Under the pieces are notes generated by a model. That model saw only the letters and a list, made by a program, of their open reading frames with translations. It was not told where the DNA came from and ran no database searches. This document shows positions 9,779 through 22,715 of a DNA stretch of 64,000 bases, piece after piece (position 1 is the first letter of the stretch; each line of letters begins with the position of its first letter). Made by a program: the position numbers and the translations under genes. This DNA comes from Gambelia wislizenii (taxonomy: Eukaryota; Chordata; Lepidosauria; Squamata; Crotaphytidae): assembly GCA_030847615.1 (NCBI GenBank), contig JAUMIR010000005.1, forward strand, positions 109,397,116 to 109,461,115. The letters are read 5' to 3'.

Positions 9779-10544
9779 ATGTTGTTGGACTTCAAGTCCC
9801 ATCAGTCCACACCACTGTACTATTATATACGATTTTTCCCCTAGTAGTTGGATATAGAGAATACTATTAAGAATAAAATATAATGCAATACATAAATATT
9901 ATTTTATGTGTGCCAGCATTCCCAGTGAAATATTATAAAGCAATTCGCTCATATCTTTAATGAGCAAAAATAGAACTTTCATCACTCATCAGAAAAAGTG
10001 AGAAGCAGAGGTCTCACATAGCACACACTTTTAGAAAACAAGTTGTTTCAGTTCTCTCCTTCTGTTTCCATACTTTTTTTATTTTTACAAAAAAGGAGAA
10101 GCATTTAGCTAATGTGACATCTCTTCATCTGTGTGGAACTAATAATGCCTTCACCACAAGACAGTTGTTTTGGTACACATAAGATACTGATGTAAAATAG
10201 CAGGCAAAAACATATGGAATAGTTAGCTAACGTGTGCTTTTCCTCCTTGACATAATCAGGTCATTTATGTACCACTTTCTACAATATGAATTTATTTAAA
10301 TGAAAATGGTTCAGCTTTTGAATCAGAATTAAGCCAAATAAAGTAGTACTGCTTAAGGATTATAGTAGACTTGAAGAACCTTTCAAAATATACCTTGGAC
10401 AAATTCAGTTACAGAACTACTTTTCCTTCATAATGTAATAGCTTGTTTAATCAGTTTCTAGTAAAACACTCTGTGGGTTGTCCTGGACTACATTCAGCTA
10501 TCAGATCAGCAGCTATTTGCCATAGGATCAATTCAGGTGAAACC
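9779..10544. other. AT-rich intergenic DNA
   Basis: Apart from a short MITE-like remnant at about 9779-9820 (ttggacttcaagtcccatca) I see nothing I can support. Confidence 0.5.
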
Positions 10545-10890
10545 AAGCACCTGAACCAAGAACCAAGAACGAGATCCGTCAGATGACAAGCCTGAGTAGC
10601 TTTTAAAAAGCACTAAAGACGGATCCCTTTTGGCAGGCCTTTCCTAATTAGATCACGGCCTCAGGAGCTCCTGGCCTCTTTTAGTCTTCTGGCTACTTAT
10701 TATTTTTGTTAGTGTGATTTTAGTTTAGTTGTTTTTAATTTATATTGGTTTAATATCTTTTTATGGATGAGGGTGGGGGTGGGTGGTGTTTAGGGATTTT
10801 AACCTGTATTTGTATTTTTAATTTTTGTAAGCCGCCCCGATTGTTTTAACAGAGGGGCGGGGTATTATTATTATTATTATTATTATTATT
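10545..10890 (+). mobile_element. LINE/SINE 3' tail of L2-like type with (ATT)n
   Basis: The block ends with taagccgccccgat, then gaggggcggggt, then an ATT trinucleotide run (about 10863-10890). In squamate genomes the GCCGCCC...GGGCGG pair before a simple tail is the 3' end of an abundant L2-like LINE and of SINEs that share it. The upstream part has ggatcccttttggcaggcct. No open frame remains. Confidence 0.5.
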
Positions 10891-13800
10891 TCACCTCAGT
10901 TCCATTGATCCTAGTAAGAGACATTAGGGCATGTAATGTATATGGCTGGCCCTACCAATGAGACTGAAAAGTGCTTAATTTTGGCTGAATTGTACCTATT
11001 GTGTTATCCTTTTTTCACATGCCAGAGTTACAATTGGCATCCTCTATAATATCTATAGGATTGAGACAGTGGAAGCGGGAAAAAAACACCATTAAAAAAC
11101 TGTTTCAAAGTAACTCTCAATGGTTCTAACAGCTTCCGCAAATAGTGACATGATGACCACAGTGTGATTTTGCCATATAATGCGACCATGCACATAAATA
11201 TAATTTGATCAAATTCTTGAGGAAATAGTTATATTGCTCTTTCACACATTCATCTTCCCCTAGTTGATAATGGCCACAATCCAGAATACGTCATCATGTG
11301 ATCACCACACACATCTAATGAGTCTTTTAATTCATGCCTCTCTCTCAAAAATATATATATATCCACCATTCAATTCCATCCAAGCACTATCTAATGCTAC
11401 ATAATTTGGTCTCAATTGACTTGTCACAAATCTAGTCCATCATCTAAAATCAATTTCTGGCCTTGCTAATAAAAAGCCTTTCATGTTTCTTTGTAGTTCA
11501 CCTCTCTGCCTACTCAAGATATTGAGTGTTTTACCCAAGGCAGGAGACAAATTTGACATACAGACAGCCTTTCCATTCTCAGAAATTCAGAATTTCAAAA
11601 ATGGTGGGTCAGCCATTTGTTTTAGAATGTATTGCTAGGTGGAATCTGAACTTGAACCACCTACTAATGACTAATACATACAGTCTGAAGCCTCTGTTTT
11701 TAGACTGAATCTAAACCTTTTCTTTGAGACTGAACCTAGTCTAAATTTCCTTCACTCTTGTCCTACTTTTTTTCCCCTTTTTTGGTACTAGATGAAGTTC
11801 TGTAGAGTTGAAAATTATCCTTTGTGGAATCCAAATAAATGTGCTGCTCTATTCTGGATTTTTTCTTCTTCATGGGTCATCACAGTTATATTGGATTTCT
11901 TTTCTTTTTTTCCTGTTATACACATGTACTTTTATACATTATAACTTATAATAATAAGACTACCAGTGCTAATTTTGTATAAGAAGGGCAATACACATAC
12001 ATTTGTAATGTGTCAAGAGCCCCAAATAGGAATTCTGTCAGTCAGGCTCAGGATCTTATCTTGCCTTGCAAGAGAAGTCTCAGATTCATGCTAGTTATTT
12101 GGAGGAAAGAGTTCCTGCTCTGTTTTGGCACCACCAATGGTGGGTGGTGGTATTTAAAGGGCACACTCAAAAGGCATCTGGTTATGAGCCAGTGCCATTT
12201 AACTGAAGACCCAAACATGTGTTGAGGTTCAGAAATTTGATGATTCATGCCTTCTACTGATTAGTGTGAAAAACATAACAATGACTTTAGCATACCTCCC
12301 TTCCTCTTTTTATTTTTATTTATTTTATTTTATTTTATTTTATTTTTTTACAACTGGATGAATTCTGCAGGCTTAGGAAAAGATTATACCTGCCCCATTG
12401 CAGACAAATAGATGTAGGTTTGGTTTGTGAAACTGAAAATCATCTTTACTTTAAAAAACAAACAAGCGGGACTGTTAGCAATGGCTTAAAAACAGCTGCT
12501 AGTCCCAACTAGAGTCCATTTAAATTAATTGCTGAGTAGTAGTTCAGCCTCTATAAAAATCCTATTGCTTCATTGGTTCTGCTCCAATTGGGACTAGCAA
12601 TTTTATTTTATTTTTCTTGGAAGAATTTGAAGAAATATGTAGATATAGTTGCCTCTTATTAATGCCCATGATCTGACTGTGATAAGTCTTTATCTCACCA
12701 CTGCAGGGTGAAATCCCTCCCTATTGTTACTAATGACAAAAAGATTGTCATGTTTCTGATGAAATAGATGTATACTAGAATCAGCGTGTGAAGGAGTAGC
12801 TTTTCCACTTGAAGACTATCCAAGAAATAAGAAGAGATGCTTAATTTTATATGTTCCTTGTGGTATGAAAATTACAGGCCGCATAGAGGTTCTCTAATTA
12901 ATACAACTGAATGTTTTCAGAAGGATAGGTGTAGTTGCTCATGTAGAAAGAAATCCCCTACATAAAATCCCAGTTGGCTTTGGTAATAACCTTCTCTTCT
13001 AATTCCACATATTCCAGTTACTGTAGAATAAATAAGACAAGAAATAAAATGACCCAACATGAATTTTAAAGGTGGCATATGAAGACCTCCTCCCAAATTC
13101 CTGGCCTACTCAGCATGCACTGGTAGGAAAGTAAATTAATTCTGAACAGAATGTCTGCACAGAATTGGGCATCATAAGACAGGTTCAATGCTTATCAGGG
13201 TGAAACATTCCTCCTCTGCCATTGGAAAGAATCATGGTATCCATAGAACTCTCCTCCAGCACCACATTTCAAATGAGTTGATCTTCCTCCTGTCACCATT
13301 TTTCACTGTCCTGCTTTCACAATATGTATTGAGAACACTATGCCCTGGATGACTCTCACCTTGTTAATTAACTATATGTGTCTACACTTGAGGATTTTAT
13401 ATAGTTCACTCACCATCCTTCTGCTCAAAACACAACAGCTGGAGTGCTCTTCATCAAATTAAACCATCTAGGATTAGGATCTGTCAGTCACTCAGCTCCA
13501 CATCCTTCTTTCCCTTTCTCATAGAAAACACATTATTTTCAGTGACAGGCTTGTTAGAGCTAGCAAACTTTGCATGTATACTAGTTTCCATGTTACTTTA
13601 TAGCAGTTTAGTCACAACATGTATTAATGGACATCCTATTTTTATTCCTTTACATGTCCCCTCTCTCCCTCAACCCTCTAAACTGCAGTCATTGTTCCTT
13701 TTTCCTCTCTCTCCTCCATTAGACCATGCGTTTGACAATGAACAAGTTTTAGTAAGCTACTGTATAAGTTTTACAAAGAACACTAAACTTGTCCCTGTGT

Positions 13801-14068
13801 GTGACTGACTGGGTCTACAGGCATGGGACTGCTTGCTATTCAGGTTCTATCTTGCCAATTGATTACTCTGCTTGAGAGATCCACTACTTTCTCTCACATT
13901 TCCAAACATGATTGTTTGCCTTTCCAAAGTCTGAAGCTTGAATGAAGCTTTGCTTAGGGTCCAGCATTGGTTCTGTTGGCTTAATGTGGAACGGTGCTTC
14001 ACCTTGACAAGCATTTGAATTTGTCTTATGGAGCCCAATTCTCCTTGGACTTTAGTCAGATTTAATGC

Positions 14069-14070
<2 letters not shown>
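10891..14070. other. AT-rich intergenic DNA
   Basis: Three kilobases without recognisable genes. Frames of 60-88 codons (for example 13542-13808) lack domain features. A pentanucleotide (TTTTA)n tract is listed separately. Confidence 0.55.
12308..12350. repeat. (TTTTA)n microsatellite
   Basis: About seven imperfect copies of tttta/tatttt. Possibly the reverse-complemented poly-A tail of an old retroelement. Confidence 0.85.

Positions 14071-14100
<30 letters not shown>
14071..14100. repeat. T30 homopolymer
   Basis: Thirty uninterrupted T residues. It could be the tail of a minus-strand retroposed sequence, but the right flank (actgatgcatgctggg) shows no identifiable retroelement body. Confidence 0.9.
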
Positions 14101-14103
<3 letters not shown>

Positions 14104-14917
14104 GATGCATGCTGGGCAGGTCAGGAATTTGGAAAGAGGATTTCAGCCAACTTGATAATGCATGTTGGAACATCATATTTTATTTTGCAGTAACTGGAAA
14201 AGCTAGGTTTAAAAAAAAAAAGGTTCTGAAACAGACTTTCTATCAAAGCCAAAAACTGTTCCCAAATGAGAGTTCATCCCTGTTTTTGATTGGCCACACT
14301 GTAAACGCAACTTTTTTTGTATCATGCAAAGCAAAGCATTAGTTATAAATGAAGTCCTGTCTGGGGATTTTAATTTCATCCAATTTTCCAGACTAATCCT
14401 AAATATATTATCTTCCCTGAGAGTTTTTATGGATTCAAAGGCATCCAAATACCTTTTTCATTCTTTCATTTAAATTACAGCTTGAAAGGATTTGCTACAA
14501 ACTTGCTATGTCTGCAATTTTCAATGTAAAATATTAATGCAACAGAAAATGAAACACATATTGTTTATTAATAAACTTATAACTGTAAGAAAAAAAAAAG
14601 AATTAGCATAAGAGAGCTTAGGCTCTAAAATGGTCACCTAATTGGCATTCTTAACAGATACTTGGAGACTATCCAGAATCAAACAATTGGAAGTAACATT
14701 GTATGAGTTTTGTATGGGAAAGAATAATTAGATCTGAAAGAATATGCATAGTTGATAAACTGATGACATTCTTGTTTCTTTTTACAGTATAGATGTCTGA
14801 ACTTAAAAAAAGACAAGTTTCTTGTTTAGTTAACATCCTCTTTTATTGTTCACCAACATTTTCAAAATCCTAAGACAGACAGGACCAAATCATAGTAGCT
14901 TGGGCTGAAATATAAAT

Positions 14918-15030
14918 CAGAGATGGCGAACATGTGCCTCTTCAGATGTTTTTGGATTGCAATTCTCTCATCCTTCACCACTAGCTATGCTGACTAGGAC
15001 TTTGGGGGTTGAATCCAAGAACATCCAAAG
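14918..15030. mobile_element. hAT-like MITE (decayed)
   Basis: It begins with agatggcgaacatgtgcctc and has ttcagatgtttttggattgc, then gctatgctgactaggacttt and gggttgaatccaagaacatc. This is the typical layout of short hAT (Charlie-like) MITEs, in which the 'optic' ends complement each other. The outer right terminal repeat is lost. Confidence 0.5.
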
Positions 15031-15505
15031 AAATACACATACCCCACCCTCAACTAGATAATTTATCTCCACTGTGGCTGTTGGTGGGTGCCCTCCAAAA
15101 GCATTTTGGAATCCTCCACACGCACAAAAATACCAGATCTTTTGTACTTTTCTCTACATATATTCAATGTTGCACTAACCTACATTGCAAAACAGATTCT
15201 ACTGTGGCAAGAGGGCTACAAGCAAAAGCTTAAGAAAGAAAAATTGCTACTGAAGAATATTATGGCTGTAGTTGTGCTAAGCAATTCATAGTACTAATCA
15301 TTATCTCCCTCTTTAGCACCTATAGTTATGAAGTATGGTATGAGACTTCTTTTTATCCTGCCTTCCATCTAAGGATCAAAGTAGACATTAAGGTAAAGCA
15401 TATTTTTTTCTAAAATTAGCCAGGTTTCTTTCCAACAATGGGACTTCCCCATAAATAAATGCCTCAGACAAACAAATTAAGCCTATCTTTACCTTTCAGT
15501 GATTA
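15031..15505. other. Intergenic DNA
   Basis: No feature that I can support. Short frames lack any domain pattern. Confidence 0.5.
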
Positions 15506-16146
15506 CAGTTGTCCCTTCACAGTCATGTATTTCACATTCGAGGTTTTGTCTATTCACAGTTTGTAGCTGCTACTCAACTAGCTCAAACTCTAAGACTGCA
15601 CCCTTCTCCTTCTCCTCCCCTCTCCTCCTGTCCTGGCAACAACACAACTCTATCTTGCTTTCTTACCTAGCACCAAAACAGCAGTGCCCATTGAAAACAC
15701 TCAATAAGGATGTATTGTTGGCAGGGCAGAGGGAAGGAGAGCTGAGGGGGAGGTGAGTGTGGGTGAGTGGCATGAGATTTGTGTCGGGGGTGTTGCTACA
15801 ATTGCAACTTTTAGCTTCAGTTTGGGAAAGGAGTGACCTTACTCTTTGAAACAGGCAGCACTGTTTTGGTGCAAGGTAAGAAAGCAAGCTGGAGTTGTGT
15901 TGTTGGTAGGGCAAAGGGAGGGAGAGCTGGCAGGGAGGTGAGTGGGGGTGAGGGGCATGGTTTGTGTGCCCAGAGGCTGGTGTTGCTACTGCAGTGACAG
16001 GTATCAGCAGTCCTGTTGGCAGGAGAGGAGTCTACAATACTGTAGTGTAGTACATATATTGGGGGGGGGGCTTAACTTATTCATGTTATTTTCACTTTCA
16101 TGATGGTGCTCCACCCCTAACCCCAGTGAATGTGAAGGGACAACTG
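15506..16146. mobile_element. Tigger/pogo-like non-autonomous DNA transposon
   Basis: Both ends carry CAGTTGTCCCTTCACA in inverted orientation, 16 identical bases. They are flanked by TA on both sides (15504-15505 and 16147-16148), the target duplication of the Tc1/mariner/pogo group. Inside, about 15610-15700 (caacaacacaactctatctt, accaaaacagcag) folds back on 15835-15925. A ~75-bp segment (ttggcagggcagagggaag) is repeated directly at about 15718 and 15903. It has no transposase, so mobilisation would need one supplied elsewhere. The frames at 15499-15914 are by-products. Confidence 0.75.
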
Positions 16147-16727
16147 TAGTCACCAAATAAAGCATACAAAATGCAAAGCAGGTGAGGAACATCTTCTGCT
16201 GTGATAAACAAAAGTCTTCCACAATTTGTGGGAGGATATCTGCATTAAAAAATGCTCAGTGTAAAATCTAGTTTGAATCTCAGTTTGTCTAGCTGGGCTG
16301 GATATTTCTCTCCTCTGCCAATGTCATTGCTAAATGGCATTGAAGAACTTTTTTTGTGGAGGGAGGAGGAAGAAAGAAAGAAAATAGATGTCTTAGTGAA
16401 GACACATCCCTCTATCATGTGGTATGGGTACTCATTGTGCAGACCAATACAAACAGAAGTATGACTTGCATACTCTAATGCCTGATTTGCTAGAAGTGGA
16501 AGCAATTCAAACATTGATCTTCAACCCTTACAAGCCTTAGTTTGTGTGGAGCTGGCATTATAGATGTGATGGGAAGGCCTGTGTAACTGCTTCTTGATCA
16601 CATCATACTGTGAGTGTGAGTGAAAGCTGGGCCTGTCTGAGGATAAATAGTGCTGTGGGCAAGGAAAACGTACAGGATATATATTTCCTTTGATATTCAT
16701 CTTGTTAGCATTCCTTGCTACCCCTTC
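16147..16727. other. Intergenic DNA
   Basis: Nothing recognisable. The long minus-strand frame 16521-16931 overlaps the LTR-like repeat and has no domain character. Confidence 0.5.
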
Positions 16728-17626
16728 CCCACAATATCTCATAATTGAAAATATTAGACACTTTTCATGGTCAGGTTGGCTGGGGTGAACCAAAATGGTC
16801 AGGTGGAGGTTACAATGACCTGGGACATGTCTTAGAAATATTTTGGCAAGCCATCCCATATTAGGGTTGTGCAGAAGCCCTGGAGTAAGCATAGTCATTA
16901 AGTAGGTATGTGCTAATCCTTTCTTGGGCACCTCAGCAATGAGTTATTCAACCAAACAATTAAGTGACCATTTCCAAATCCATTCCTAAGGAGATCCCAC
17001 CTTAGACCTCCTCCTGTCCAGCATTGTGAGATTTTCATAAACCCATCAGTTCCTATCTCCCAGCCATTAATGCCATCAGTTAAGTTTTGGTTTCCATTGT
17101 CTGTCTGCTGGGAGAACCAACCAGGCTTTGTCCTAACCAAGAGCACCCCTCATGACATGAAACAGGATATACATATTAGTCCCCCAACAGTAGAAAGGTG
17201 TGCCACAGTGGACGAACTCAGCCACTCTCTTTCTCAGTAAGCCTCCAGATTGAAACCTCCTGTGCTACCCTCAGACTCCCATCTGAGTACCTTTGCTACA
17301 TGAAACTCCGCTCTTCAAGACTGGTAACTATCCCCCCCCCCAAAAATCTCTCCCTCTATCCAATCTCTCTGCCTTTCTCCTCAATAGCCTTGTATGGTTC
17401 TTAGGAATATGTATTGTGTGTGTGAAGTCATTTTTTTGTTATTTCTAATAAATAACTCTATTTCACTTTAAAGCTGGAGTGTTCTCTGCAGTTAGTACTG
17501 GTATGCATAGGTGAAAAGATCCCCTCAGTTACCCTCCTCTCGCAGGCATCCATTTGAGATAATAATTCCCCTTGCAAATAATAGGTCATGGGTGTGTCTC
17601 TAAAGCAGCCCCCACCTCTTAGAATT
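16728..17626 (+). mobile_element. Solo LTR-like repeat, copy A
   Basis: This ~0.9-kb unit aligns by eye over its whole length with 32672-33557: shared landmarks are atatctcataattg, ataaacccatca, ttcctatctc, gttttggtttcc, ctttaacctagag-type text and gtactggtat. In order it has a TATA-like area (about 17170), an AATAAA (about 17447) and a conserved ~90-bp downstream block (agtactggtatgcataggtg), which fits U3-R-U5 of an LTR. There is no internal retroviral gene next to it, so it would be a solo LTR. The class (ERV or Gypsy) is not determined. Confidence 0.55.
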
Positions 17627-19681
17627 TTTTTGTTTAAAAAATAATTTTGGCATTTCCAATATTTATAATCTTAATTGTGGTTAGGGTCTGTAGTAATCAC
17701 CACAAAGTAAAGCTGTGTTCTGCTGATTTTTATTAGGAATGATAGATACGTGAAATAAATAAGAAACACACTTTCAGTTCATTTCTGTACCTAATATGTA
17801 GAGAAGATCCTTGGTGTGGGGAGAGTTTAAAAATGGCTCCCCTCTCTTCCAGTCTTGTTCACTACTAACAATATACTCAGTAAACATCAAATTTCAAAGC
17901 TTGGACTGGCATTGCCCTTGGCTAGGCATCAGTTAAGGCCAGCCTGTGTGAATAAGGTCTTGCTGTAATACTACTAAATTGTTTAAGGCAGTACACACCA
18001 AATACACCATCTGTCTAACAGCACAGTATTTGCTACTGACATGCTACCATTTTAATGATTGGTAAGCCTGATCAAGCAGATATTAATGCATGAGATGTGG
18101 GTACTGCACATCTGAATGTAGTGTCTTTAGATAAAGATGGGATGCAATGCAGAGAGTAACAGAAACAGTGGTAAGTACATTCAGATGAGTTCAGCCCAGA
18201 ACACTAATGAAGAAGTCTAGACACAATTTGCAAACTCTAGTGGCTTTTATCTAGTTTTATAAGCAAGCAATTTCATGCTTCCTACAGGACTGAGAAGTGA
18301 AGGATAATAGCTCAATACTCTCACTACAGAGGAAACTAAACTGCCATGGATTGCAATTATCAACCAAGTTCAAGAGGATTATTTGATGGTGGACTGATCT
18401 TCAGTATTCACTGGAAGAATTTCAAAAAGCTTTGGTTAATGATTCAGAGGTTTCGTCCTTGCAATATTTGAATATCTAGTGCTCCCCCCTCACTTTCAAT
18501 TGATCATATATAAAGTGAGACAAGACACACAATTTTAAGGTGATGGCTTGCTTTTAAAGTTAAACTTACCCTGTATCAGCTGAAAATTGCTTTTCATTTA
18601 AAAAGTCTGTCTCTCCCAGGATTAAGACTAAAAAGCTTGCATTGATTTAGCAGTAATGTAAACACAAGGAGCTTTTACCTGATCCTAAATGAGAATAGCA
18701 TAAATAATGAAAGCATTTTTTGTACTTTGTTCCTTTCACTGGTTAGTATGATAGTGAGTTGGTTTGTGAAGAGGACCAAAGTTAAGGTTCATAAATGGAG
18801 TCTGTAGATTGAACTCAGTAGTTTATTTGATGATGTAGTACTGGGTGGATTGTGGCCTGGTAGCCACACCACCAAACATGCAATTAAACCATTAATTCAT
18901 TCTTTCTGTAGAATTCCTACAAAAACATGCAGTAGCACCAACTGAGCAATGAAAGGCTATGGCATATGGACAAAATCATCAATAAGCAGCAGACACTATT
19001 TATCAACTATGTTCACCATGCTTATTCTTTGCATCTTTTTTCTTGTGTTCTAGCTGTTATCATATCAGCACAAAATGTCAAGACGTTTTGGGACATGACT
19101 CAGAATGTTTGGTAGGTTTTTAAGTTAACTGGAAATCACTAGGAATTTACAGCATTTTCCATGAGCAAACTGTTCTCTTCAACATGATTCTGCATCATTT
19201 AAGCCTTATGGTCACTTTCTGACTTTCCCTTTTCATCTTCATGACCCCCCCCCAATTGATTTGAAGCCCAGCATTATTTGTGTCTATGGAAATTAAAAAT
19301 GATGTCCAGAATAGGCTGGCTTCGGGATTCTGAGGGACCTTAGCAGCAGACAACAAATCCAGCAATCATTGGCCCAGATGACTTATAAAAACAAAACTAA
19401 GCCCATATTCCAAATTCTGCCCCTCTCCACTTCTGCCATTTTCAAATGTACCATGGTGTAATTAACAACAGCTTTACCATTTACCTGCCAGTACTGAACA
19501 TAAGAAGCAGAGTCCATTTCTCTGATCTTGGGTTTCCCACAAAAGATCACACCTTTGTATTTTTCATATAGCACAATTGTGATGCATAGATGAACACCTC
19601 AGAATAAAAAACAATTCAGGATAACAAACAAATCAGCACCTGCTAAATGAAGACAGTGTTTAACCAGAGATGTGAAAAATC
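17627..19681. other. AT-rich intergenic DNA, possibly conserved
   Basis: No gene seen. The part around 18540-18760 has balanced, non-repetitive AT-rich text of the sort seen in conserved non-coding elements, which I cannot test here. Confidence 0.4.
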
Positions 19682-19930
19682 CTTAAGAGTCCATCTACAC
19701 TTAAAAAAAAAAGTTAGTTTGATACCTCTGTAACTTACCATGGTTCGGTCTAAGAGGATGCTGGGATTTGTAGTTTGGGGAAGTAGTTGGTTTTCTCTTC
19801 TAAAGAGCTCCAGTTCAAGGGAGTGCACTAGAACTCTCTATCAGAAAACTCCATCTTCTTCCCCAAATTACAAAGCTGAGGATTTTATAGGAGGGAGTCA
19901 CAGCAGTTAAAGTGCTATAATACTCTCCTA
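19682..19930. mobile_element. Palindromic MITE, divergent copy
   Basis: Internal text gggatttgtagtttgggga and the opposing ccccaaattacaaagc fold on each other, with gcagttaaagtgctataata near the right end. This resembles the family at 25536, 34462 and 63346, though the outer arms are degraded. Its right end touches the next element at 19931. Confidence 0.5.
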
Positions 19931-20488
19931 GGACTTTATCAGATGAGGCAAATACGGTGTCATAACGATGCCACACAACCACGAAAGGGCACACAGATCA
20001 GACAATGTCACCCTTTTTTATTATATTCTTCCCCAAACCCATACATTTTTTACTGACAAGCTTAAGCCATAAATAGATCCCCCATGGTGCTTTTGTGCCA
20101 GCATTGCCAACATAAGGAGCATCCTGTCCCCCCACCCCTATACTTACCCCAACAATGGCTGGACTGCCCAGAACACTTCTGGGTGAGATTGTGACATCAA
20201 GGTAGGTGACAACGTTTTTAAAACTTTCCCTGGTTTACTTGTAAGTTTTAAAGTGTGTTTAGGTGCTTGGTGTAACTTTTTGATGTTTATTTTTTGTGTT
20301 ACTTTTGAATTTCCAGGATTTCAAAGGAGGAAGTGAATGGGGCTTTGTTCACTTCCTCCTCTAGTGCTGTGGAAACCTTTGCTGGGAGAGGAAGGTAAGT
20401 ATGGTGGGGGACGTTCTTTTACTGGCATGAGAATGGATCTTCTTATGCTGGCAAAAGAATGTGTTTAGCAAGTGGTCTGATAAAGTCC
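19931..20488. mobile_element. TIR element of the GGACTTTATC family
   Basis: Left end ggactttatcaga and right end tctgataaagtcc are exact 13-bp inverted repeats. Internal text (cagacaatgtcacc, ttttactgacaagc, gtttacttgtaagttttaaa, gaatttcc) is shared with 26960-28209 and, near the left end, with 42746-42995. It is short and non-coding, hence non-autonomous. Confidence 0.7.
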
Positions 20489-20670
20489 CCAGTCTCAGTA
20501 TGTGTTTCTCTAATCTGACTTGCATGTCTGCCCCATCTTTTGTTTGTATCAGGTTGCAAGACCTTGTGTTTTCATTCCTTTCATATTCCATAAATACTCC
20601 TTGGACACTCCATTTATTTGTACACTTTCATGAATGCACACCCTTTTTAGAAAGTTTTTCCAGTGACAAA

Positions 20671-21324
20671 GGGTTCATCTGTACTGGCTGCTTAAATCCT
20701 AGGCATTATGCTCTGGACTGGTCCTGGATTAGCTACATGCAGCAGGCTGAATCTGGTGTGATAGTGGTCATTGTCCACATAGCTGGGCTGACACCACATT
20801 GGCCCCATGAGCCCGCCCCTGTTTTTGAGTCAACACTGCCTTTGAGAGCCTGGCTGGTGGTGTTGCTTCTGCTGAGGTCAGAATGGGGCACCCAGACATG
20901 TGATCAACAAGGAGGGGGGTTCTCTACCCCTTCCTCATTGATCATATGGGGACCCCATTCTGACCTTAGGAGAAACAATGTTGGCGACCAGGCTCTCAAA
21001 GGAAGCTGCTTGGCTGGTGAGGAGGCAGCAGCAGCTCTGACAGGGATCCATCATCTTCCCAGTACACTCAGTGCAAGAGACACAGTGCTGTGTTTGCATG
21101 TGGATAACTGGATTGGGCCAAACTGGACCCAATGCAATCCAGGGAGCAAAAAAACCTGCGGTCACTCCGGAGTTTCCAGGAAAACTGGGTTTTCCCTGAC
21201 TGCTTCATTTGGAGCAAAGTCAGTTTAAGGGCAAAAAAAGTGTGGTTGCTCCCCAGAAGTAGCTGAACATCTGGACTACCAGCACCAGTGAGTCTGCCTT
21301 TTTTTTTCTAGTCTAGACAAGCCC
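20671..21324. mobile_element. Foldback MITE
   Basis: Ends gggttcatctgtact and agtctagacaagccc are imperfect inverted repeats. Inside, about 20845-20905 (gagagcctggctgg, gaggtcagaatgggg) pairs with about 20955-21000 (ccccattctgacctt, ccaggctctc), forming long palindromic arms around a short loop. A 255-codon frame at 20461-21228 crosses this structure and is an accident of composition: it has no domain pattern and spans the element boundary. Confidence 0.6.
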
Positions 21325-22639
21325 TAATTCATGTTTCTGTATATATCTTCTCTCCTTCTATACATTTTTAGCTAGTCATATTTTTAAAATGTATATATAA
21401 CTTGTGCCTATAAAATAAACCACAAGCATTGCAGATGTGGGATTTTTTGAGGCAAGGTGCCCTTTGTCCCACTAAAAGTCTAGGTAGGTATGAAAGAGAC
21501 AGTATTAGCAATAAACTGCAAATCACCAAAATTATTTCCTCTCTCTAATCTCCAGGCTTCTCTTTCTCTCTTTTGATATGACTGACAGGCTTTCCCCCTC
21601 CCACATTGTTAGAATTCACCAATGCTAAGAAGAAAACATTTACAAAAATAAGACAATACCTCTCTAGCTTTTTAAAAATTCAGTCCATGGATTGCCCAAA
21701 GCTTGGATACTATTTTTTTCCTTCTTAGAAACTGGCTTTTGTCTCTCCAAGTCCTTATCTACTTATTCCTCTTGATGAAATACATCCAAACACAGAGACA
21801 GCAGTATCTAAATCCCATGGTTATTTTGCTCAAAAGTAAAGAGCTATAGAGCTTCAAGGATAATTTATATGCTGATGGGTAGGAGGGATGAAAAAGAATG
21901 GCCCCTTAGATATTTTCAGATTTTATCTGAGTTGGTTTCTCATGTTCATTATTTTCAGGGTGTCTTTTTGCTGGCTTGTTTTATTTTTTAATCATAGTCA
22001 AGTCCCACTTCATAATTTTAGCATATCATAATTTGCAAGCATCAAAGTTATAGTAAAATGGATAGCCACAAGCATCCGGACCAAAATAGCTCAACTATTG
22101 CCAGGGTGTGGGCTCTTTATTCATTTCTTTTAGCAAGAGCAACAATTCCATGAGTTTACCAATATTAATCTCTCATACCCATAATGGCAAACATATATAT
22201 TCTGGGGTTTTGAATTGTCAGCCTTGTGTACTGTAGCATTCTATACTGTCAAACCGATTTCTGATGGTAGAAATGTTTGTGTGTCAACCAGCACTGTCCC
22301 AAAGGTTTAGTCATGTTGATATCCTGACACAGACAAGACCAACAAATGTCCCATCTAAAAGATCTCAACCTTGTCTTAGCACAGCCACCGGTTTGTTCAA
22401 AACTGGAAGCATGGAATTCAGTGCCTTTCAGAACTAGGGGCAATTTTGCTATGTGCCCTTTCCACAATGTCCAGGGGTTTTGCAGTTGTACAGCATCCTA
22501 TGTGCCTTAAGAATGCTATTTTATTACCAACCTGGGATAGTAATAATGATGGAGCTCCTTTTCAGGAGTGGCCAGATGATGACAGCCATTTCTCCCTTCC
22601 AGTGTCCAGATTTAGCATGATTGCAGTGCAGAGAGACAC
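21325..22639. other. AT-rich intergenic DNA
   Basis: No recognisable element or gene. Confidence 0.5.
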
Positions 22640-22715
22640 AATTGCTTCCAGGAGAGTAGATGAACCTCATGGTCCCTCCTAACTCTGTGATTCTATGATT
22701 ACTTGACTCTATGAA
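22640..22715 (+). mobile_element. CR1 3' tail remnant
   Basis: The stretch with atgaacctcatggtccctcc and aactctgtgattctatgatt, then gactctatga, matches the CR1 3' end and octamer tail in plus orientation. No coding part is left. Confidence 0.6.

Noticed and set aside
16521..16931. 136-codon minus-strand frame
   Set aside because: Partly inside an LTR-like repeat; composition without protein character.
20461..21228. 255-codon plus-strand frame
   Set aside because: It crosses a MITE boundary and an internal palindrome, and shows no recognisable domain.
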